This document shows, in pieces, positions 46,490 through 56,750 of a DNA stretch of 64,000 nt. Positions within the stretch are counted from its first letter, which is position 1. Every line of letters begins with the position of its first letter. The DNA comes from Verticiella sediminum (GTDB lineage Bacteria > Pseudomonadota > Gammaproteobacteria > Burkholderiales > Burkholderiaceae_B), in assembly GCF_007558815.1 (NCBI RefSeq), contig NZ_VLTJ01000039.1:1-64000 (forward strand), in the 5' to 3' direction. The notes under the pieces were generated by a model. That model had not been told where the DNA came from. It did no database searches and worked only from the letters and a program-made list of their open reading frames with translations. The position numbers and the translations under genes were made by a program.

Positions 46490-47368
46490 ATGAAGATCGA
46501 GGCCTTCCAGACCTTGGGCAGCGTGTTGCAGGGCGGCAGTTTCGCCATGGCCGCCGAGAAGATGCGGCTCACGCCCAGCGCGGTCAGCATGCAGATGAAG
46601 CAGCTCGAGAATTACCTGGGCCAGGCGCTGTTCGACCGTTCCGGCCTGCAGGTGAGACCCACTGAGTTCGCTGTCGAGGTCGACGCCGTCATGCGGCCGG
46701 CGCTGGCCCGCCTGGCGGCCTTGCGTCGCGGCCACAGTGCGCTCGTCGAGGGCCGCCTGCGGATCGGCATGATCGAAGGGCTGCAGCCGGCGCTGCTGCC
46801 GCCGGCGCTGGCGTGGCTGGCACATCGCCATCCGGGCCTGCAGGTCGTTCCGCGACGCGGCTCCAGTGTCGAGCTGACGAATGCGGTCAAGGCCGGGCAG
46901 TTGCAGGCCGCCGTGGTGGCGCGGCCCAAGGCGGGGCGCGTCAGCGGGTTGCGCTGGCACGTGTTGGGCAAGCGCTCGCTGATGCTGCTGCTGCCGCCCG
47001 GCGATCCGGCTGCCGACGTGGGCGAGGCCGTGGCCCGGCTGGACTGGATCCGCTACGACAGGCAGACCGTCACCGGCCAGCTTGCCGGACGTGTCGTGCA
47101 CCGGCTCGCGCCGGACAAGCGCAGCGTGGTGGAACTGGACAACATCGCCGCGGTGGCCGCCATGGTCAGCGCGGGCATGGGGTTCTCGGTCGCGCAGGTG
47201 CTGGACGACAGTCTGCTGCGGCGCTATCCGATGCGCTCGCTCCCGCTCGGCCCGGACGCGCCCACTTTCGACATCGCCCTGGTGCACCGCAAAGCGGACG
47301 AGGACGATCGCCTGATCGGCGCGCTGCTCGAGGCTTTGCATGTCGCGATGGCGCAGGCCGATGCCTGA
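46490..47368 (+). CDS. LysR-family transcriptional regulator
   Basis: A 292-residue LysR regulator (MKIEAFQTLGSVLQGGSFAMAAEKM, then LTPSAVSMQMKQLENYLGQALF) followed by an effector-binding domain. AAGGA lies six bases before the ATG. Divergent from the TauD-type dioxygenase, it is probably that gene's regulator, sensing the dioxygenase substrate. It is co-directional with the sulfate operon but separated by 158 bases and distinct from CysB. Confidence 0.89.
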   Translation: MKIEAFQTLGSVLQGGSFAMAAEKMRLTPSAVSMQMKQLENYLGQALFDRSGLQVRPTEFAVEVDAVMRPALARLAALRRGHSALVEGRLRIGMIEGLQPALLPPALAWLAHRHPGLQVVPRRGSSVELTNAVKAGQLQAAVVARPKAGRVSGLRWHVLGKRSLMLLLPPGDPAADVGEAVARLDWIRYDRQTVTGQLAGRVVHRLAPDKRSVVELDNIAAVAAMVSAGMGFSVAQVLDDSLLRRYPMRSLPLGPDAPTFDIALVHRKADEDDRLIGALLEALHVAMAQADA

Positions 47369-47526
47369 AGCGGGGTTCGCCGCGGGTTTTCTTCATAGCG
47401 CACGCAGGGGTTGGCGAGCGTTCGAAATTCGTTCTGGTAATGAGCAATCGCGTAACGAATCGTTCGTTTGGCCTGCGGACTGGATCACCATGGGCGCCTT
47501 GACACCGTTCTTTCAAGGAGTTTTCG

Positions 47527-48561
47527 GTGAAGCCCCTGTCCCGCATCCTGCGTGCCGCCGCCCTCGCCAGTGCCCTGGGCCTGGGTATGCTGGCCGCCGC
47601 ACCCGCCGCACCCGCCGCCCATGCCCAGACGCTGCTCAACGTCTCGTATGATCCGACCCGCGAACTCTACCGGGAGATCGATGAGGCCTTCATCAAGCAG
47701 TACCAGGAGAAGACCGGCCAGAAGTTGACCATCCGCCAGTCGCATGGCGGTTCGGGCCGGCAGGCGCGCTCGGTCATCGACGGGCTGGATGCCGATGTGG
47801 TCACGCTCGCGCTGGCCTACGACATCGACGCCATCGCCGATCGCGGCCTGCTGCCGGAGAACTGGCAGACCCGGCTGCCGGACAACAGCTCGCCCTACAC
47901 CTCGACCATCGTGTTCCTGGTGCGCAAGGACAATCCCAAGAGCATCCATGATTGGGACGATCTCGTGCGCGACGATGTGTCGGTCATCACGCCCAACCCC
48001 AAGACCTCGGGCGGCGCGCGCTGGAACTATCTGGCCGCCTGGGCCTACGAATTCCGGCGCAGCGGCGGCGACGAGCAGAAGACGCGCGACTTCGTCGGCA
48101 GGCTGCTCAAGAACGTGGCGGTGCTCGACACCGGCGCGCGCGGCTCGACCACGACCTTCGTCGAGCGCGGCCAGGGCGACGTGCTGCTGGCCTGGGAGAA
48201 CGAGGCCTTCCTCGCGATCAAGGAACTCGGCCCGGACCGCTTCGAGATCGTCGTGCCGTCCCTCAGCATCCTGGCCGAGCCGCCGGTCGCGCTGGTCGAC
48301 AAGGTGGTCGAGCGCAAGGGCACGGGCGAGGCGGCCCAGGCCTATCTGGAGTACCTCTACACCCCCGAGGCGCAGGAGATCATCGCGCGCAACTACTACC
48401 GTCCGCGCGACGCGACGGTCGCGGCCAAGTACGCCGATCAGTTCCCCAAGGTGGAGCTGGTCACCATCGACGAAGCCTTCGGCGGCTGGCGCGATGCGCA
48501 AAAGACCCACTTCGCGGACGGCGGTACCTTCGACCAGGTCTACACGGCGGGTGCACGATGA
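47527..48561 (+). CDS. sbp: Sulfate/thiosulfate ABC transporter substrate-binding protein
   Basis: Sbp is the periplasmic receptor of the sulfate permease. The 344-residue protein has a signal peptide to about residue 33 ([23 protein letters not shown]) and the conserved [36 protein letters not shown] and GARGSTTTF segments. The start is GTG at 47527 with AAGGAG upstream. It leads the complete sbp-cysT-cysW-cysA operon. Control by CysB is expected from the family but no site was proven. Confidence 0.96.
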   Translation: MKPLSRILRAAALASALGLGMLAAAPAAPAAHAQTLLNVSYDPTRELYREIDEAFIKQYQEKTGQKLTIRQSHGGSGRQARSVIDGLDADVVTLALAYDIDAIADRGLLPENWQTRLPDNSSPYTSTIVFLVRKDNPKSIHDWDDLVRDDVSVITPNPKTSGGARWNYLAAWAYEFRRSGGDEQKTRDFVGRLLKNVAVLDTGARGSTTTFVERGQGDVLLAWENEAFLAIKELGPDRFEIVVPSLSILAEPPVALVDKVVERKGTGEAAQAYLEYLYTPEAQEIIARNYYRPRDATVAAKYADQFPKVELVTIDEAFGGWRDAQKTHFADGGTFDQVYTAGAR

Positions 48562-48612
48562 GCAGCATGTCGGCCGGCGCGCAGCGCGGCTCGTGGATGG
48601 GAGGGTAGTCCA

Positions 48613-49500
48613 GTGAGCGTCAACCTCGCCGTTCCGGCGCAGGCAGCGGCGCGTGCCCCTTCCGGGCGCCGCCGTTTCGGCGTGCTGCCCGGCTTCGGGC
48701 TGTCGATGGGCTACACGCTGCTTTATCTCAGCCTGCTCGTGCTCATCCCGCTCGCGACCTTGCCGATCAAGAGCGCCGAGCTGGGCTGGGCGCAGTTCTG
48801 GTCGGTCGTTACCGATCCGCGGGTCGTCGCGTCCTATCGCGTGACCTTCGGCGCATCGTTGTTCGCTGCGCTGGTCAACGTCGTGTTCGGCTTCGTCGTC
48901 GCCTGGTGCCTGGTGCGCTACCGGTTTCCGGGCAAGAAGATCGTCGATGCCCTGGTCGACCTGCCGTTCGCCCTGCCCACGGCGGTGGCGGGCATTGCGT
49001 TGACCGCGCTGTATGCCGACAACGGATGGCTCGGCGGCCCGCTGCAGCAGTGGTTCGGCTGGAAAGTCGCCTATACGCCGCTGGGCATCGTCGTCGCGCT
49101 GATCTTCATCAGCCTGCCGTTCGTGGTGCGCACGGTCCAGCCGGTGCTGGAGGACGTGGAGCGCGAAGTCGAGGAGGCCGCGGCCAGCCTTGGCGCCGGG
49201 CGCTGGCAAACCTTCAGGCGCGTCGTGTTTCCCGCCGTCGCGCCCGCGCTGCTGACCGGCTTCGCCCTGGCGTTCGCGCGCTCGATCGGCGAGTACGGTT
49301 CGGTGGTCTTCATCGCCGGCAACCGGCCGATGGTCTCCGAGATCACGCCGCTGCTCATCATCGCCAAGCTCGAGCAGTTCGACTATGCCGGCGCGGCGGC
49401 GATCGCCACCGTGATGCTGGTGTTCGCCTTCGCGCTGCTGCTATTGATCAACGCGCTGCAGTGGTGGCAGGCGCGCCGTGGGCAGGGGAGGCTGGCATGA
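48613..49500 (+). CDS. cysT: Sulfate ABC transporter permease CysT
   Basis: A 295-residue inner-membrane permease with six helices. The DLPFALPTAVAGIALTALYADNGWLG segment and the EAAASLGAGRWQTFRRVVFP cytoplasmic loop that docks on CysA are diagnostic. The start is GTG at 48613. It forms the membrane channel together with CysW. An ATG overlapping its stop opens a short frame before cysW that is not thought to be a gene. Confidence 0.96.
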   Translation: MSVNLAVPAQAAARAPSGRRRFGVLPGFGLSMGYTLLYLSLLVLIPLATLPIKSAELGWAQFWSVVTDPRVVASYRVTFGASLFAALVNVVFGFVVAWCLVRYRFPGKKIVDALVDLPFALPTAVAGIALTALYADNGWLGGPLQQWFGWKVAYTPLGIVVALIFISLPFVVRTVQPVLEDVEREVEEAAASLGAGRWQTFRRVVFPAVAPALLTGFALAFARSIGEYGSVVFIAGNRPMVSEITPLLIIAKLEQFDYAGAAAIATVMLVFAFALLLLINALQWWQARRGQGRLA

Positions 49501-49570
49501 GCGCAGCGCTTCGCGTCGCGGGCGGCTCGGCTGCCCGTCGTCATGGTGTGCATCCGCGGGAGGTCGGGCT

Positions 49571-50473
49571 ATGAGCGCCACGCAGCAGGAATCCCCCGCG
49601 CTGCGCGAGCCGGCCTGGGTGCGCCGCACGCTGCTTGGCGTGTGCTGCGTGTTTCTGGCGTTCTTTCTGGTGCTGCCGCTGCTCACTGTCTTCATCGAAG
49701 CGTTCAAGCGGGGCTGGGAGGTGTACGTCGAGGCCATCGTCGAGCCCGATGCGCTGGCGGCGATCCGTCTCACGCTGCTGGTCGCGGCGATCAGCCTTCC
49801 GCTGAATCTCATCGCCGGCGTGGCCGCGGCCTGGGCCATCACGCGCTTCGCCTTTCGTGGCAAGCAGTTCCTGATCACGCTCATCGACCTGCCGTTCTCG
49901 GTCTCGCCGGTGGTGGCCGGGCTGGTCTTCATCCTGTTGTTTGGCGCGCAGGGCTGGTTCGGGCCCTGGCTGCAGGAGCACGAATGGCGCATCGTGTATG
50001 CCGTGCCCGGCGTGGTGATCGCCACCTTGTTCGTGACCTTTCCGTTCATCGCGCGCGAGCTGATCCCGCTCATGCAGGCGCAGGGCGCGGACGAGGAGCT
50101 GGCCGCGCTCACGCTGGGGGCCAGCGGCTGGCAATTGTTTCGCCGCGTGACGCTGCCGAACATCAAGTGGGGACTGCTGTATGGGGCGATCCTCGCCAAC
50201 GCCAGAGCGATGGGCGAGTTCGGGGCCGTCTCCGTGGTGTCCGGGCAGGTGCGCGGCCTGACCAACACCATGACCCTGCACGTCGAGATTCTCTACAATG
50301 AATACATGTTTGCGGCTTCCTTCGCGGTGGCTTCGCTGCTGGCGCTGCTGGCGCTCCTGACGCTGGCGCTGAAGTCGTGGGTCGAATGGCGGCATGCGCG
50401 CAGCGTGCGCGCCGCCGATCCGCCCGGCCAGGGCGCCGGCGTGCGGGCGACAGCGCCGCTGCCCGCCGCCTGA
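49571..50473 (+). CDS. cysW: Sulfate ABC transporter permease CysW
   Basis: Partner permease of CysT, 300 residues from the ATG at 49571. It has the [24 protein letters not shown] segment, the [22 protein letters not shown] coupling loop, and [31 protein letters not shown] near the end, which is characteristic of CysW. Seventy bases separate it from cysT and 47 from cysA. Confidence 0.96.
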   Translation: MSATQQESPALREPAWVRRTLLGVCCVFLAFFLVLPLLTVFIEAFKRGWEVYVEAIVEPDALAAIRLTLLVAAISLPLNLIAGVAAAWAITRFAFRGKQFLITLIDLPFSVSPVVAGLVFILLFGAQGWFGPWLQEHEWRIVYAVPGVVIATLFVTFPFIARELIPLMQAQGADEELAALTLGASGWQLFRRVTLPNIKWGLLYGAILANARAMGEFGAVSVVSGQVRGLTNTMTLHVEILYNEYMFAASFAVASLLALLALLTLALKSWVEWRHARSVRAADPPGQGAGVRATAPLPAA

Positions 50474-50520
50474 AGTCTGCCGGCGTCCGCTGCGTGCGGG
50501 CGCCTTCCAAGGATCACATC

Positions 50521-51585
50521 ATGAGTATCGAAGTCTCCGGTCTTTCCAAGCAGTTCGGTTCGTTCCGCGCGCTGGACAACATCTCCCTGCACATCGAGAC
50601 GGGCGAGCTGGTGGCGCTGCTCGGGCCGTCGGGCTGCGGCAAGACCACACTGCTGCGCATCATCGCCGGGCTGGAAACGCCCGACAGCGGCCGGGTCTGG
50701 TTCGCGGGCGAGGACGCCACCGACGTGCACGTGCGCGAGCGCCAGGTGGGGTTCGTGTTCCAGCACTATGCGCTGTTCCGCCACATGACTATCTTCGAGA
50801 ACGTGGCGTTCGGCCTGCGCGTCAAGCCGCGCAGCCAGCGGCCCTCCGAAGATGCGATCAAGAAGAAAGTCACCGAACTGCTGAAGCTGGTGCAGCTCGA
50901 CTGGCTGGCCGACCGCTATCCCGCGCAGCTTTCGGGCGGCCAGCGCCAGCGCATCGCACTGGCGCGCGCGCTGGCGGTCGAGCCGCGCGTGCTGCTGCTG
51001 GACGAACCCTTCGGCGCGCTCGACGCCAAGGTGCGCAAGGAGTTGCGCCGCTGGCTGCGGCGCCTGCACGACGAGCTGAACGTGGCCAGCGTGTTCGTGA
51101 CGCACGACCAGGAAGAGGCGCTCGAGGTGGCCGATCGCGTGGTGCTGATGAACGCCGGCCACATCGAACAGGTCGGCACGCCGCGCGAGGTCTGGGAGCG
51201 CCCTGCATCCCCCTTCGTGTATGGCTTTCTGGGCGGGGTCAACCAGTTCAAGGGCACGGTATCGGCCGGGGTGCTGCATGCCGACGGCATCGTGGTGCCG
51301 GCGCCCGAGCTCGCGGATGCCGACCAGCCCGCGGTGGCCTATGTGCGCCCGCACGAACTCGACATCGAACCCTACCGCCAGGGCGGCGAGGGCCTGGCGG
51401 TGCGCCTGAACCATGCCTGGCTCGCCGGGCCCAGCGCCTATCTCGAACTCATGCGCGATGGCAGCAACGAGCCGATCGAAGCGGAGATCCCGGAAGGCGA
51501 GTTCCATCGCCTGGATCTGAAGGAAGGCGACGCCCTGCTCGCCAGGCCACGGCGCGCGCGCGTGTTTCCTCTGCGCGCTGCCTGA
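50521..51585 (+). CDS. cysA: Sulfate ABC transporter ATPase CysA
   Basis: A 354-residue ATPase energising sulfate import. Walker A is GPSGCGKTT, followed by [11 protein letters not shown], the signature LSGGQRQR, Walker [12 protein letters not shown] and the switch THDQEEA, then a CysA-type regulatory TOBE domain. AAGGA precedes the ATG. It is the last gene of the operon. It also serves as an intact comparison for the deleted ATPase at 29253-30098. Confidence 0.96.
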   Translation: MSIEVSGLSKQFGSFRALDNISLHIETGELVALLGPSGCGKTTLLRIIAGLETPDSGRVWFAGEDATDVHVRERQVGFVFQHYALFRHMTIFENVAFGLRVKPRSQRPSEDAIKKKVTELLKLVQLDWLADRYPAQLSGGQRQRIALARALAVEPRVLLLDEPFGALDAKVRKELRRWLRRLHDELNVASVFVTHDQEEALEVADRVVLMNAGHIEQVGTPREVWERPASPFVYGFLGGVNQFKGTVSAGVLHADGIVVPAPELADADQPAVAYVRPHELDIEPYRQGGEGLAVRLNHAWLAGPSAYLELMRDGSNEPIEAEIPEGEFHRLDLKEGDALLARPRRARVFPLRAA

Positions 51586-51667
51586 CCCTGGGACTCCCCC
51601 TATGGCTGGGCCGGACCGGGCGGCGTAAGCTGCACGGACAACAACAGCCCAGCAAGGGGGAGTTAGC

Positions 51668-52510
51668 ATGTCGATATCATCATGGCGCCTGGGTGCGCCG
51701 CACACGGGTCGGCCCTGGGCCAGTATGCTGTGCGCCCTGGCCAGCGTCGGTGTGCTGGCCGGCTGCGCACAAGGGGTCGTGGCGCCCACCGATCCCGCCG
51801 CGGTGGGCGAAGTCCGCAAGGGCATTCTCAACGGATATCTCACGCGCGCGGATCACGTGGACAGCCTCGCCTTGCTGCCGCCGCCGCCCGCCGAAGGGAC
51901 GCCGGCCTTCGCGGCCGACGTGGCGGCCTACCAGGCGCTCGGCCAGGAGCGCCCCACGCCGCGCGGTGCGCAGGCCGTCTCCGACGCCCAGCTCCGCTTT
52001 CCGCAAGCGGCGAATTCGTTCACCTGCGCGCTCGGTGTGCCCATCGATGCCCAGCGCACCCCGAACATCCTGATGCTCATGCGGCGCACGCTGGCCGATG
52101 CCGGCGGTGCGACCTACAACGCCAAGGAACACTACCAGCGCACCCGTCCGTTCGTGCACTTCAAGGCGCCGAGCTGCACGCCCGACGATGAACCGCATCT
52201 GGCCAAGGACGGCTCCTATCCGTCCGGCCACTCCGCCCTGGGCTGGGCCTGGGGCCTGGTCCTTACCGAAGTGGCGCCCGAACGCCGGGATGCGCTGGCG
52301 CAGCGCGGCTACCAGTTCGGCCAGAGCCGTGCGATCTGCGGCGTACACTGGCAGAGCGACGTGGACGCCGGGCGCGTGGTGGGCGCAGCGGCGGTCGCGC
52401 GCTTGAACGCCGATCCGGTATTCCTTGCGCAGCTCGACGCCGCGCGCAAGGAATACCAGCGCCTGCGCGATACCGGCGTGAGCGCGACGGGTTGCTCTAG
52501 CACACCTTGA
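51668..52510 (+). CDS. Lipoprotein class A (PAP2-type) acid phosphatase
   Basis: A 280-residue PhoN/PAP2-family nonspecific acid phosphatase. The signal sequence ends in a lipobox LAGC (Cys33), so it is membrane-anchored. The three PAP2 motifs are complete: KX6RP as Lys153 to Arg160-Pro161, YPSGH at 184-188, and SRX5HX3D as Ser220-Arg221, His227, Asp231. It removes phosphate from organic esters in the periplasm. AGGGGGGAG precedes the ATG. It lies after the sulfate operon with no clear terminator between. Confidence 0.93.
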   Translation: MSISSWRLGAPHTGRPWASMLCALASVGVLAGCAQGVVAPTDPAAVGEVRKGILNGYLTRADHVDSLALLPPPPAEGTPAFAADVAAYQALGQERPTPRGAQAVSDAQLRFPQAANSFTCALGVPIDAQRTPNILMLMRRTLADAGGATYNAKEHYQRTRPFVHFKAPSCTPDDEPHLAKDGSYPSGHSALGWAWGLVLTEVAPERRDALAQRGYQFGQSRAICGVHWQSDVDAGRVVGAAAVARLNADPVFLAQLDAARKEYQRLRDTGVSATGCSSTP

Positions 52511-52550
52511 CCCTCGGCGGGGGGGCGGGGCCGGGTGCTATGCTCGCTGC

Positions 52551-52772
52551 ATGAGCGACACCCTTCCCCCGCCCAGGGTCGCAGCCAAGGCGGTCTTCAC
52601 CAACACCGATTCGCCTTGCGTGGCCGTGTGCTCCACGCTGTTCGACGACGTCTGCCGCGGCTGCGGCCGCACTGCCTACGAAGTGGCCAACTGGGTCTTC
52701 ATGACCGAAGACGAGAAAGCCGCCGTCTGGGCGCGCATCACCGCGCAGGGCTATCCGCGTCGCAAGGGCTGA
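52551..52772 (+). CDS. DUF1289 family small protein
   Basis: A 73-residue protein with four conserved cysteines in SPCVAVCSTLF and CRGCGRT, followed by EVANW and EKAAVWARI, matching DUF1289. The Cys spacing suggests a small metal or Fe-S site. The function is unknown. It starts 41 bases after the phosphatase. Confidence 0.88.
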   Translation: MSDTLPPPRVAAKAVFTNTDSPCVAVCSTLFDDVCRGCGRTAYEVANWVFMTEDEKAAVWARITAQGYPRRKG

Positions 52773-52940
52773 AGGGCGCGGCGCCTCGCAGCCCAGCGCC
52801 ACCTGGCTTCCATGCCCGCCTGGGCGCCGAAACCAGGCAGGCTGGGCCCGAGGCCATGCGCCGCTTCCAGGCCGATGACATCGCGTTGTGCAAGCGCATC
52901 GTGGCCCGGGCAGGGTGCCCCAGCAGTAGCGGCGCGCTCG

Positions 52941-53870
52941 TCAGCCGTGCTCGGCGGCATCGGCCGCGAGAGGTTCCTCCCCGATCAGATTGGCTTCCAG
53001 GAAGTCCAGCAGCGCGCGCACGGCCGGGTTGTGCGCCCGCCGCGGCGGGTACATGGCGTGGGCGATGCCGGGCGGTAGTTGCCACTCGGGCAGCACCTCG
53101 ACGAGAGTGCCCAGCCGGCGTTCTTCGCGGCACAGGTAATCGGGCAGCATGCCGATGCCCACGCCGGCGAGGATGGCGAAACGCAGGGTGGAAAGATCAT
53201 CCGCCACGTAGCGCGGCGTGTGCACGAAGCGAAAGCTCGTGCCGTCGGCGCGGCCCAGGCGCAGGCCCGCGGCGCCGGCGTCGAGCGACATGGCCACTGT
53301 GGGCAGGGAGGCCAGATCCTCGGGCGTGCGCACGCTGGGATGCCGGCGCAGCAGCTCGGGCGAGCCCAGCAGCAAGGCGCGCGTCAGGCCGAAGCGGCGG
53401 GCCGCCAGGCTGGTGCTGGCTTCGATCTCGTCGCGCACGCGCAGCACGATGTCCACGCCTTCCTCGATGGGGTCGACCGGCCGGTTCATCACGCGCATGT
53501 GGACGTCGACCTCGGGGTAGCGCGCCAGAAAGCGCGGTAGCAACTGGCCCACGCCGCCCTGCGCCAGCGTCACCGGACAGCTCAGGCGGACGATGCCGCG
53601 CGGCTCGGCGCCGGCCTGCATGCGCCATTCATCGGCCGCCCGCGCGGCGTCGCGCAGCGCCACGCAGTGCCTCAGGAAGGCTTCGCCCGCCGGTGTGAGC
53701 GACAGCCGACGTGTGCTGCGCTGCATTAACTGCACGCCCACGTCGGCTTCGAGCGCTGCCACGCGATGGGAAACGCGGGACTTGGGCAGGCTCAGCGCGC
53801 GGGCGGCAGCGGTGAAGCTGCCGCGCTCGGCGACTTCCGCAAAGATGACCAGGTCCTCGAGATGGCGCAT
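52941..53870 (-). CDS. LysR-family transcriptional regulator
   Basis: A 309-residue LysR protein (MRHLEDLVIFAEVAERGSFTAAARALSLPKSRVSHRVAALE) of the large DhcR/AaeR-like group, with a C-terminal effector domain. The ATG at 53870 was chosen; the frame is open to 53990 but homology begins here. It is divergent from the azoreductase gene by 220 bases, a pairing often seen where LysR proteins control quinone- or azo-reductases. Confidence 0.9.
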   Translation of the reverse strand: MRHLEDLVIFAEVAERGSFTAAARALSLPKSRVSHRVAALEADVGVQLMQRSTRRLSLTPAGEAFLRHCVALRDAARAADEWRMQAGAEPRGIVRLSCPVTLAQGGVGQLLPRFLARYPEVDVHMRVMNRPVDPIEEGVDIVLRVRDEIEASTSLAARRFGLTRALLLGSPELLRRHPSVRTPEDLASLPTVAMSLDAGAAGLRLGRADGTSFRFVHTPRYVADDLSTLRFAILAGVGIGMLPDYLCREERRLGTLVEVLPEWQLPPGIAHAMYPPRRAHNPAVRALLDFLEANLIGEEPLAADAAEHG

Positions 53871-54090
53871 GATTGTTTTCCGTATTCGGACAATGTGTCT
53901 GTTTTTAGCCCACTTATCGCCGATTGTCTCGCGTTCTACGATACGGATGTCGTGGCTGTGGGCCCGTGAGCCTGGCTGAGCCAGGTCCACAGGTGCAGCG
54001 GCCCGGTTTTCCTGGCGGCGCCGCGCCCGCTCCCGCAGGGTTCACGCAGCGCAGCATCCACCGCTTCCGAAAAGCACAAAGGACACCATC

Positions 54091-54726
54091 ATGAAGATTC
54101 TGCACATCGATTCGAGCATCCTCGGCGACAACTCGGCCAGCCGCGTCCTGACCGCGGAAATCGTGGCCGCCCTGCGCCAGGCCAACTCTGGCGCCGCCGT
54201 GGACTACCTGGACCTCGCCGCCGATCCCGTCGAGCATTTCTCGACCGATGCGCTGGGCGTCAAGACGGGCCAGACCGAAGGCGCCACGCCCGAGCAGGCA
54301 CGCCAGAACGAGCTGTCCGAGCGCTTGGTGAGCCAGTTCCTCGCGGCTGACGTCCTGGTGGTCGGCGCACCTCAGTACAACTTCGACATCCCGACCCAGC
54401 TCAAGGCCTGGATCGACCGGCTGGCGCAGCCCGGCCGCACGTTCCGCTACACCGCCGAAGGCCCGGTCGGGCTGGCCGGCGGCAAGACGCTGATCGTTGC
54501 GTCGACCCGCGGCGGCAAGTACCCCGACGAGGCGGCGGCCGGCCAACTGATTCCGCGCGAACGCGATTACCTTCGTCTGGTCTTCGGTTTCATGGGCATC
54601 ACCGACGTGCGCTTCGTGCGCGCCGACGGCCTGGCCATGGGCGACGAAGCCCGCGCGGCCGGCCTGGCGCAAGCGCGCCGCGAGATCGACGCGGCGATCG
54701 GCCTGCCCCTGGCCGAGGCCGCCTGA
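54091..54726 (+). CDS. azoR: FMN-dependent NADH-azoreductase
   Basis: A 211-residue AzoR flavoprotein that reduces quinones and azo compounds in two-electron steps with NADH. The FMN-binding HIDSSILGDNSASR and PQYNFDIPTQLKAWIDRL motifs and the STRGGKYP loop are present. It probably protects against quinone or thiol stress, under control of the divergent LysR. Confidence 0.94.
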   Translation: MKILHIDSSILGDNSASRVLTAEIVAALRQANSGAAVDYLDLAADPVEHFSTDALGVKTGQTEGATPEQARQNELSERLVSQFLAADVLVVGAPQYNFDIPTQLKAWIDRLAQPGRTFRYTAEGPVGLAGGKTLIVASTRGGKYPDEAAAGQLIPRERDYLRLVFGFMGITDVRFVRADGLAMGDEARAAGLAQARREIDAAIGLPLAEAA

Positions 54727-55180
54727 GACCCAGCCCGCACGGCGGCGCCTCGGGCGCGGCCGGCCGGCGTTTCACGCTACATTCCGGTTCGGATATCGTG
54801 CGTGCGGCGCGCCGTTCCCGCATCGGGCGGGATGGCGGCGCTGGGATGTACGGGGAGGGGAGGTGCGGCGCTATCGCCTGGGCCTGATCACACCGGCGCT
54901 CGGCGGCACGACGCTGCGCCAGTTCGACGTGAAGGAAGTCGCCAGGCCGTTGATTTCGCTCAACGTGGCCGGCCCGGCGATGCTGCTGCTGCCGCCGGCA
55001 CATCTGCTGTCCGTCGTTCGTGCGCGCCTGCTCGCCACGGCGCGGGCGATCCGCTCGCGGTTCGGCGCGGACTGAGGGCCCGATTCCTCGTAGCGGTTCC
55101 GGCTTGCTTGCCGGGCCCGGACAGCGGTATACATGCCTGCGCGATGCCGTAAGATCGGTGTCCCTGCTGGAGGAGGAAAA
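54727..55180. other. Intergenic region with one small possible gene
   Basis: Apart from the 70-residue frame at 54863-55075, nothing recognisable is present. The ribosome-binding site GGAGGAGG for the acyl-CoA ligase lies at 55168-55176. Confidence 0.4.
54863..55075 (+). CDS. Small hypothetical protein
   Basis: A GTG-started frame of 70 residues (RRYRLGLITPALGGTTLRQF .. ARAIRSRFGAD), preceded by the purine-rich GGGGAGGGGAG at 54852-54862. No family was recognised, there is no signal peptide and the C-terminus is Arg-rich. It may be a small gene, the remnant of a longer enzyme, or a chance frame. Confidence 0.3.
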   Translation: MRRYRLGLITPALGGTTLRQFDVKEVARPLISLNVAGPAMLLLPPAHLLSVVRARLLATARAIRSRFGAD

Positions 55181-56713
55181 ATGACGCAGCCACTTTCGCG
55201 CTCGCCTGTGCATATACACGATATCGTCAGCGACTGGGCCGCCGCCACGCCGTCGGCGCCGGCCTTGAGCGATGCCCATGGGGCGCTGGACTATGCCGGG
55301 CTGGAGCATGCGTCGGCCGACGTCGCCCGGGCGTTGGCCGACGCCGGCGTGCGTCCGGGAGACCGGTTGCTCGTCGTCGGCGAGAACTGCGTGGCGGCCT
55401 GCGTGGCAGTGCTGGCGGCGAGCCGGCTGCGGGCCTGGTCGTGCATGGTCAACGCGCGCTTGTCGGCGCGCGAGGTGGACAACTTCATCGCGCACGCCGG
55501 GGCCCGGCGCGTGCTCTACACCGGCCTGGCCTCGAGGGATGCGCTGGCACACGCCGAGCGCCACGGCGCCCAGCCCTGGCCCGAGCTGGCGGGCACGCAG
55601 CTCGGCCCGCTCGCACCGGCCGTCCAGCCCGAGCCCGTGAGCCCGGACCCCGCCCGCCAGGTGGCGGCGCTCATCTACACCTCGGGCACTTCCGGTGCGC
55701 CCAAGGGCGTGATGCTCTCGCATGCGAGCATTCTGTTCGCGGCGGACACCACCCGGCGCCTGCGCGGTTTCCGGCCGGACGACCGCCTGTACGGCGCGCT
55801 GCCGATGGCGCACGTGGTGGGTCTGTCCAACCAGTTCCTCGGCACCATGGCGAGCGGCGCCAGCCTGCATCTGGTGGCGCGTTTCGAGCCGCAGGCCATG
55901 GCGCAGGCGCTGGCCGCCGGCGAGGTGACGGGTTTTTTCGGCGTGCCCGCGATGTATGCGCGCCTGCTCGCCTGGTCGCGCGACACCGGCCAGCGCCTGG
56001 CGGCGCCCGCGCTGCGCTACATGGGAACGGCGGGCGCGCCGCTCACGCCGGCGCTCAAGGCCGATGCCGAGCGTGCGTTCGGCATCGTGCTGCACAACGG
56101 CTATGGCATGACCGAGATGGCGCCGACCATCGCGCAGACGCGCATGGACGCGCCGCGCGCGGACCGTTCGGTGGGCCATGCCATCCCGGGCGTCGAAACC
56201 CGGCTGCTCGGGCGCGACGGTGCGCCGGTGGCCGACGGCGAGGTGGGCGAGCTGTGGGTGCGCGGGCCGAACCGCATGCTGGGCTATTACCGCGACGAGG
56301 CGCTCACCCGCGCGGTCGTCGACGAGCAGGGGTGGCTGAACACCGGCGATCTCGCGCATCGCGGCGCCGACGGCGCGCTGCACATCGTTGGACGCACCAA
56401 GGAGCTGATCATCCGCTCGGGCTTCAACGTGTATCCGGTCGAGGTCGAGCAGGTGCTCAATGCGCACCCCCAGGTGGTGCAGTCGGCCGTGGTCGGCCGT
56501 GCGGTGGAGGGCAACGAAGAGGTGGTGGCCTTCGTCGAGGCCATGGCGGGCGAGCCGCCGTCCGAGGCGGCCCTGCGCCGCTACTTGCGCGAGCATCTGT
56601 CGCCCTACAAAGTGCCCAGCGAGATCCGTTTCGTGCCGTGCCTGCCGGCCGCGCCCTCGGGCAAGATACTGAAGAACCAGCTCAAGCAGCTCGCCGCCGA
56701 GCGAGTGCAGTGA
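55181..56713 (+). CDS. Class I adenylate-forming acyl-CoA synthetase
   Basis: A 510-residue AMP-binding ligase. The P-loop IYTSGTSGAPKGVMLSH, the NGYGMTE adenine motif, LNTGDLAH and the C-terminal PSGKILKNQLKQ with the catalytic Lys are all present. GGAGGAGG precedes the ATG. It activates a carboxylate to the CoA thioester; fatty and aromatic acids are both possible. It leads an operon with an SDR and a DsbA-fold isomerase, an arrangement that recalls aromatic or terpenoid catabolism. Confidence 0.92.
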   Translation: MTQPLSRSPVHIHDIVSDWAAATPSAPALSDAHGALDYAGLEHASADVARALADAGVRPGDRLLVVGENCVAACVAVLAASRLRAWSCMVNARLSAREVDNFIAHAGARRVLYTGLASRDALAHAERHGAQPWPELAGTQLGPLAPAVQPEPVSPDPARQVAALIYTSGTSGAPKGVMLSHASILFAADTTRRLRGFRPDDRLYGALPMAHVVGLSNQFLGTMASGASLHLVARFEPQAMAQALAAGEVTGFFGVPAMYARLLAWSRDTGQRLAAPALRYMGTAGAPLTPALKADAERAFGIVLHNGYGMTEMAPTIAQTRMDAPRADRSVGHAIPGVETRLLGRDGAPVADGEVGELWVRGPNRMLGYYRDEALTRAVVDEQGWLNTGDLAHRGADGALHIVGRTKELIIRSGFNVYPVEVEQVLNAHPQVVQSAVVGRAVEGNEEVVAFVEAMAGEPPSEAALRRYLREHLSPYKVPSEIRFVPCLPAAPSGKILKNQLKQLAAERVQ

Positions 56714-56750
56714 GCCCAGCGCGTGCGCCTTGCACGCAAGGAGACCCCGC